NCBI RefSeq assembly: GCF_000699445.3
Contig: NC_067196.1
Coordinates: 71,493,864 to 71,557,863, forward strand
Length of the DNA: 64,000 nt
Direction of reading: 5' to 3'
From: Schistosoma haematobium
Lineage: Eukaryota; Platyhelminthes; Trematoda; Strigeidida; Schistosomatidae
Numbering within the stretch: the stretch's first letter is position 1; every line of letters begins with the position of its first letter. The position numbers were made by a program, and so were the translations under genes. Below are positions 58,380 to 64,000 of the stretch, in pieces. The notes under the pieces were generated by a model, which had not been told where the DNA came from, searched no databases, and was given only the letters and a program-made list of their open reading frames with translations.

Positions 58380-58620
58380 AGGTGGGGCTTTTGTGAATAT
58401 TATGCTAATTTAATGGTGGGGTTCATGAGTCAATTGAAGCTAGACCACCATGGAAAACCTGAAAGCACTGGACGGCCGTTTCATTCTATTGTGGAACTCC
58501 TCAGCAGTGCGCATCCACGATCCCGCCCTGCGGGATTCGAACACAGGGACCAGCCGGTCTCGCGCGCGAGCGCTTAACCTCCAGACCACTGAGGCGTCAT
58601 TGAAGTTAATTTTCAACAAC
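58380..58620 (-). mobile_element. Family 2 SINE with complete head and ribozyme
   Basis: On the minus strand: A-box-like CAGTGGTCTGGAGGTTAAGC, B box GTTCGAATCCC, GCGGGATCGTGGATGCG, hammerhead, and GGTCTAGCTTCAATTGACTC. GC-rich relative to its surroundings and the best-preserved family 2 copy here, so probably young. Confidence 0.9.
58465..58512 (-). ncRNA. Hammerhead ribozyme (family 2), intact core
   Basis: Minus strand: stem I GCACTG/CAGTGC perfect; CTGAGGA (58503-58497); stem II GTTC/GAAT (closing G-U pair) with a seven-base loop; GAAA; stem III ACGGCCGT palindrome; triplet GTC. Cleavage is expected between 58471 and 58470. All conserved core bases are present, within a unit that also keeps its Pol III head. 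Confidence 0.85.
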
Positions 58621-58639
58621 AAATAGCACAAGGAATACA

Positions 58640-59354
58640 ATACACCAGTAATTTTATAAAACCGTATGAGAATTGTACAATATCAGAAGTGACTGATGTT
58701 AAGAACATAGCCTTAAGAATTTTAAATCATTTGTCTAAATATATCTCATTCGGTTCCTGATTTGGAGGTTCCCTAATCCCTCATGTTTTGTGTCATGATT
58801 GCTCAACGATGTGTAGTTCTTATTTAGCTTGAAAAAGTTACTTAGTGCCTCGTGGTTTCAAATGGTTCCCTAGTTGATGTTCGTATGTAATTCCAATTAT
58901 CTACCAAGGGTAACAAGTGTCAATAATATTAGTAGCTACAGTGATAATGGATAGGTATGGTATTGTTAGTACTAAACAGCAATCTTTCATGAAGAGGATG
59001 AAAGCGAATATAGAAATGAGAATTGCTATGACTGAATTCGGTCGGTTGTCTAATGCTGAATACCCAATTAATAAACAAATTATTACCGAAGTGTGTACAT
59101 AAGTTTTTTAGTAACACATGGTCTGTTAATCGGAAAAAGAAATCAACATATCAATAAATCATCATGATAAATTACTGATGACGACATGTATAAATCAAGC
59201 GAACGAACCGCAAATCATCGGTTAATGAAGCGACTTTGACGGTATATCAAAGAAGTAATAATTTTTCCAAAATAGGCACATAATATTTACTAATGGGTTA
59301 TTTTGTAAATAGTCATTCCCGAATTAATTCCTTTTGACCTCTGACCTGTTCTAG

Positions 59355-59385
<31 letters not shown>

Positions 59386-59440
59386 TTATTGTAATCCAGT
59401 TATTTACACTCATCTATGTCAATTGTTTTCTCAATGTAAA
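58640..59440. other. No gene recognised; (AT)n at 59354-59381
   Basis: AT-rich. Overlapping short open frames on both strands at 58917-59117 show no motif. The AT run precedes a Penelope tail scrap. Confidence 0.45.
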
Positions 59441-59449
59441 AATTCTATC

Positions 59450-59545
59450 ACATTTTTGGTTTGTAAGCAGCTGACGAGAAACCTCGAAATATTATGAATT
59501 TATACTATTCTGCACCAATATTTGTTCTTGCTTTATCTAATAACA
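59450..59545 (+). mobile_element. Penelope-like tail fragment
   Basis: GTAAGCAGCTGACGAGAAAC, CTCGAAATATTATG, ATTCTGCACCAATATTTGTT match (inverted) 1140-1220. Contains CTGACGA, GAG/CTC and GAAA in hammerhead order; stem I is not evident. It abuts the outer edge of the Mutator-like element. Confidence 0.6.
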
Positions 59546-59580
59546 AGTAGTTGTTTACTGACGCTTTATAAACGGTTTCC

Positions 59581-60885
59581 ATTAGAAAATGTTAGATTTC
59601 AATACGGTTATTTTTAAAATCCATTGGAGCGAATTATTGTTTTCACCTGTACATTCTTTGTAGTTCTGCCTTTTAAAATTATGACAATAAAACTAGTGTG
59701 TTTAATCAGTCATGTGTGAATATTGTTAACCGTAATATGAAACCCGAAATGTCTAGACATTACGAATGTAACCAATTTTGTCAAGCATTTGAAATATTAG
59801 TTTCATCAAGTGTAAATGAGCAAGCCTACGTCGTCTGACTCAATAAATGTCTATCGACATGAAACGTATAAATATGCATAAGGTTCCTCATTATCATTAT
59901 TTGTCATTACCTATATCTTAATCTTCACATCCATTACTGCCAATTCTTTGATCGTAATTACCTTGATAACGCCCTCCTTGTTACAGATTATATTCAAACA
60001 AAAATATTATTACTATTATTATTATCTCAATTGACAAGATTCAATTCTCCTACTATGCATTTTATTCACACAAAGATTTTGGCATTTTCAATTTTGCTAT
60101 CATACTATTCTCGACGTATTGTGACTGAATACTTTACTGTAAATCATCCTGACCTTTATTGGATGACCTATGTAATTTGCAAATATTACAATTATATTAC
60201 AATATTATATATATATAACGATATGTATATATCGTAACAGATGTAAACGTTCACCATTGTTAACACATTACATTGTCAAATTCATAAATCTCATGCCTTA
60301 TTTTTGGTCTTCATAAAATATTAAAATTATGAATTTATAACTGTATAGTGTGATGATGAAGTTGTTGAAAACGATTGTTCGCTAATTTATTTTTCATTTT
60401 TGAATATTTTATGAGAATTTTCAAGTGCTACAATGTGATTGTAGCAGTAATTAATAGTTAAAGAGGTGTGCAAATGAATACGGTGATACAATCAGTATAT
60501 ATGAATAACAATGAAGGCTTAGTTGACGATCAGACGTACTTCATACGTACTCATAGTTGTGTTTACAGGTACTTTTAAACTATATGTACAAAAGAAGTAC
60601 GTCTTATCGTTACCTTGGCCTTAATTATTTTGATTATCCTATTATTATTGCATTCCCCCCTTTACTTATGTCTTATATTCTCATTGTTTTATTCGTAAAT
60701 GCTCATCATATCACCTTATTTATTTTTTTACACCTCTATGACCTTTAATTATTATGACAAAAAAACATTTTAATCATCTTGTTGTATTCACTAAATCTAT
60801 TGTTATTATTCGTATTATGTAATCTAGTATTATAACCTTTTATTACGTCATGGTTAATTGTAATCACATCTCCTCACAGATTTGA
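59581..60885 (+). repeat. Left terminal inverted repeat of MULE
   Basis: Pairs with 62620-63954. Inner end at TCACATCTCCTCACAGATTT. The 63-codon frame at 60557-60748 is duplicated exactly in the other arm and is a consequence of the TIR, not a gene. Confidence 0.85.
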
Positions 60886-60899
60886 ATAATATTGTCCGA

Positions 60900-60955
60900 C
60901 CGGCCATTTTAAAAAAAAAAACCCACCCCATTAAAAAAAATTTTCCACCCCCAAA
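60900..60955. repeat. Poly-A/C low-complexity tract
   Basis: Runs of A broken by CCCACCCC and CCACCCCC just inside the left TIR, shortly before the ORF start. Confidence 0.8.
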
Positions 60956-61090
60956 TTACAATATTTTTCATCCCGTGTTTCGTCCAATGAAATGTCTAGT
61001 TTCAAAAATTAGATTTAATTGGTTATTTATGTCTTGAAAATTGTTATAAAATATCAGTACTTGTCGACGAAGTACATTGGAATCGTCATT

Positions 61091-61810
61091 ATGGAGGAGA
61101 GTAACGTGCCAAGTACAACCACTGGTGTTTCTTACGTCACGGAAATGGAGGAAGTCTTTTTGACAACCTTGTTTCTCGTTGCGTTCCCATCGCTTGAAGC
61201 GTTGAAGTCCGGTATCACAAATTATGAAAGATCGACTTACAGTCATTATGTAGTTCGAGATTCGCATTTGTGCAGAGATGAAAACTCGTATATTAAATTT
61301 GTATGCTGGAGACATGGCCGTATAACATCTAGCGATTCGTCACATCGGATCAGACGGAGAAGGTAATTTGATTAATGTTATTAAAATTTTTGGTCATGAA
61401 GGGCTTCCATGAACGCTCAATGTCCGGCCTTCATGTATTGTAAGATTATAGACGGCTACTGGACTGTTGTACGTGGGAATGTGCGTCACAACCACGAGTG
61501 CAACTCCCCGAGGTACCAAGGTAATTCATGGGTGCGCAGGTTAACGGAGGCAGAGTTTGAAACTGTGCGACCGCTCCTGATATCCGGTTCCGCAGCGTTC
61601 GACATTAAGCGTTTTGCTTACCATTCTTATGGAAAACGTTTGAGTGATCAAGATATATTCAATATGCGGTACAAAGTTTTGCATGTAGGAAATGTGGATT
61701 TGGATGAAAAGTTCAGTAACGACGAAGAGGAAGTAGTTTCTATTAACTCCGAAGAGTTCAGGGAACGGGACATCGAATATGAAGAAGAGAATGATGGCAA
61801 CCGTTTGTGA
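61091..61810 (+). CDS. MULE-encoded zinc-finger DNA-binding protein (FAR1/WRKY-GCM1 type), 226 aa
   Basis: Two exons, 61091-61362 and 61402-61810, joined across a 39-nt GT-AG intron (AG|GTAATT to ATGAAG|G), give 226 codons without a break. Residues 37-125 resemble the N-terminal finger of Mutator transposases: zinc ligands C72, C98, H120 and H122, with FVCWRHG, AQCPAF, DGYWTVV and RHNHE. Residues 134-181 (WVRRLTEAEF, DIKRFAYHSYGKRLSDQDIF) match the linker that normally precedes the catalytic domain. The protein then turns into an acidic tail (NDEEEVVSINSEE) and stops. No catalytic Asp/Glu domain follows. It may bind the TIRs without cutting: a remnant, a repressor, or an adopted regulator. 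Confidence 0.75.
61363..61401 (+). other. 39-nt mini-intron
   Basis: GTAATTTG...CATGAAG. Removing it joins AG|G (Arg) and restores the zinc-finger order. Introns of 30-40 nt are known in schistosome genes. Confidence 0.7.
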
Positions 61811-61961
61811 TATATGTAATCTTGCACAACCTCCAAATGATGCAGCTGCTTGGGTTTTTTGTCCTTGCGAAGCACTGTTTCATAGGTTTTGTGCTTACGA
61901 CCAATCATCAAACGTACGAGCAGTGAACTGTCCGATGTGTGGCGCTATAACCAACTCATAG
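61779..61961 (+). CDS. Small C4HC3 zinc-finger protein (PHD/RING-CH-like), 60 aa
   Basis: Overlaps the end of the preceding ORF by 32 nt in the +1 frame. Ligands: C10, C13, C28, C30, H35, C38, C51, C54, spaced CX2C-X14-CXC-X4-HX2C-X12-CX2C. That is the PHD/RING-CH order rather than classical RING C3HC4. It could be a separate short protein, the C-terminal finger of a full transposase left after loss of the catalytic domain, or a captured finger. A +1 shift anywhere in the overlap would fuse it to the DNA-binding ORF. An alternative start is Met5 or Met6. Confidence 0.65.
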   Translation: MKKRMMATVCDICNLAQPPNDAAAWVFCPCEALFHRFCAYDQSSNVRAVNCPMCGAITNS

Positions 61962-62619
61962 TTACGCCGTCGGACCGCGAGACCGAGTAAAGGCCCTTTT
62001 CAGGGCCACCCATAATTTGATTTACATTTTTTTGGTTGCATCTTTTTTTTCTATGGCAAAGCTCAAGTGATTAAGCACTTATTAATGCCAAATGAATTTA
62101 GATATCCCTTAGAGATTATGAATCGAAAAGCGATTATCGCTCATGTATTCGTAACTTTTTTATAACGTTTATGAGATGTAAAGGTTAAGAAATCTTATAC
62201 AAGAATTTGTCATCTAATGAACATTAATCTAATAATTGTCCGTTTAAATAATGTGATTACCATTCATGTATTTGTAACATTGTTGTAATCCATCTAATAT
62301 ATTAGTGAATATAATAAGATGATTACAATGATTAATGTGATTAAAGGTCATAGGGAAGTAAACACAATTAAGAAAATTATCTTATTTATGAATAAAATAA
62401 TGACAATATAAAACCAGTTGAAACCATTATCATTGAAATGGTGGTATCAACCGTTTCATGAATACACAATTAAGGATTTTATATTATTGTTTTATATTAA
62501 AAGTGACAGATAATTCCCATTTAAACATTAAAGTTAAAACATGAAGTTCAGCGAACGGATCACTTTTCAACGAATTTATTATCAAGCTGTATGAAAATTT
62601 TGTTTTTGTAAAAGTACTA
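61962..62619. other. MULE spacer with partial TIR duplication
   Basis: 62280-62420 is an imperfect direct copy of 62695-62835 in the right TIR (TAGTGAATA, AAGATGATTA, TTAAAGGTCATAG, GAATAAAA, GAATATAA-like). Otherwise AT-rich without genes. Confidence 0.6.
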
Positions 62620-63954
62620 AATCTGTGAGATGTGAATAAAATTAACCATGACGTAATAAAAGGTTATAATACTAGATTACATAATACGAATAATAACAAT
62701 AGATTTAGTGAATACAACAAGATGATTAAAATGTTTTTTTGTCATAATAATTAAAGGTCATAGAGGTGTAAAAAAATAAATAAGGTGATATGATGAGCAT
62801 TTACGAATAAAACAATGAGAATATAAGACATAAGTAAAGGGGGGAATGCAATAATAATAGGATAATCAAAATAATTAAGGCCAAGGTAACGATAAGACGT
62901 ACTTCTTTTGTACATATAGTTTAAAAGTACCTGTAAACACAACTATGAGTACGTATGAAGTACGTCTGATCGTCAACTAAGCCTTCATTGTTATTCATAT
63001 ATACTGATTGTATCACCGTATTCATTTGCACACCTCTTTAACTATTAATTACTGCTACAATCACATTGTAGCACTTGAAAATTCTCATAAAATATTCAAA
63101 AATGAAAAATAAATTAGCGAACAATCGTTTTCAACAACTTCATCATCACACTATACAGTTATAAATTCATAATTTTAATATTTTATGAAGACCAAAAATA
63201 AGGCATGACATTTATGAATTTGACAATGTAATGTGTTAACAATGGTGAACGTTTACATCTGTTACGATATATATATTTATAATTCGTATATATATATATA
63301 TATTTACAAATTAAAAAGGTCATTCATTAAAGGTCGGGATGATTTGCAGTAAAAACACTTTTCTGCATAATAAGTGCAACAGCATTCGAGCGAAATTGAA
63401 AATGCAAAACATTTTACGTCAATTAAATACATAGTACGAGAATGGAGTATTGTCAATGCAGATAATAATAATGAAATTAAGATTGTTGTGTACATATCAT
63501 ATATTATACGGAGGGTGTTATCAAGGTTATTACGATCCATCATTCCGATGGATGTGCCGATTAAGATATAGATAATGAAAAATAATAATCATAAGGAAAA
63601 TAAATGATAATGACATTTTAAATGTGCACTGATACAGTTGACCTGATCCACATTTATACGTTTCATGTCGATAGACATTTATTGAGTCAGACGACGTAGG
63701 CTTGCTCATTTACACTTGATGAAACTAATATTTCAAATGCTTGACAAAAATGGTTACATTCGTAATGTCTAGACATTTCGAGTTTCATATTACGGTTAAC
63801 AATATTCACACATGACTCATTAAACACACTAGTTTTTATTACGACCGAAAAATGTATTTTAAAATACAGAACTACAAATAATTTACAAGTGAAAACAATA
63901 AACCCTTTCAATGGATTTTAAAATTAACCGCATTGAAATCTAACGTTTTCTAAT
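62620..63954 (-). repeat. Right terminal inverted repeat of MULE
   Basis: Reverse complement of the left TIR; inner edge AAATCTGTGAGATGTGAAT, outer edge near CGTTTTCTAAT at 63944-63954. The 74-codon frame at 63687-63911 also lies wholly in the TIR. Confidence 0.85.
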
Positions 63955-64000
63955 TCTCATTAAGAGTGATCATTTACAAAACAACCATTTACTAAATATT

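Larger units (their letters stand above)
59575..63965. mobile_element. Mutator-like DNA element with long TIRs
   Basis: Terminal inverted repeats of about 1.3 kb (left 59581-60885, right 62620-63954) enclose a 1.7-kb spacer with two ORFs. The outer part (for example ATTAGAAAAYGTTAGATTTC, GTGTGAATATTGTTAACCGT) and especially the inner part (60300-60780 against 62740-63210) match; the inner block looks identical. The middle of the arms (60000-60240 against 63250-63480) is diverged. The spacer encodes a Mutator-type DNA-binding domain but no DDE catalytic domain, so the copy is likely non-autonomous. Mutator-like families (Curupira) are known from schistosomes; identity with them is untested. 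Target-site duplication not identified. Confidence 0.8.

Noticed and set aside
60557..60748. 63-codon ORF, duplicated exactly at 62751-62942
   Set aside because: Lies within the MULE terminal inverted repeats; hydrophobic low-complexity translation, no start context or domain.

Overview
The window looks like nuclear DNA of a blood fluke (genus Schistosoma). It is AT-rich, gene-poor and full of repeats. The support is the repeat set: tRNA-headed SINE/satellite units carrying hammerhead ribozymes (Sm-alpha type), RTE/SR2-like and CR1-like non-LTR fragments, Penelope-like GIY-YIG fragments, solo LTRs and a long-TIR Mutator-like element. I cannot assign the species. All identifications come from reading the sequence; no search was run.

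Layout. 1-17.7 kb: repeat-rich intergenic DNA (solo LTR, Penelope-like fragment joined to a long palindrome, hammerhead SINEs in both orientations, RTE fragment). 17.7-24.5 kb: one uninterrupted minus-strand gene for a 2266-aa predicted type I membrane protein (signal peptide, Asn-rich ectodomain, furin-like site, 55 nearly identical 27-aa mucin-like repeats, one TM helix, about 200-aa tail). 24.5-27.1 kb: probable divergent intergenic region. 27.1-58.2 kb: a plus-strand gene reconstructed from 14 coding exons whose phases all close. The first seven exons encode a diverged TBC (Rab-GAP-like) fold without recognisable catalytic fingers; the rest encode an unrecognised, partly beta-rich C-terminal region. 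Its 5' end, and possibly its 3' end, is unresolved. Its introns hold most of the transposon fragments.

59.6-63.96 kb: a Mutator-like DNA element with TIRs over 1.2 kb. It encodes a 226-aa protein with a WRKY-GCM1/FAR1-type zinc finger, spliced over a 39-nt intron, and an overlapping 60-aa C4HC3 zinc-finger ORF. No transposase catalytic domain is visible.

The most interesting theme is ribozymes. Three unrelated-looking repeat families (Sm-alpha-like, a second tRNA-headed SINE, and the Penelope-like tail) each carry hammerhead cores with a very short, self-complementary stem III, which suits cleavage as a dimer. At least two copies of the second family keep every core residue.
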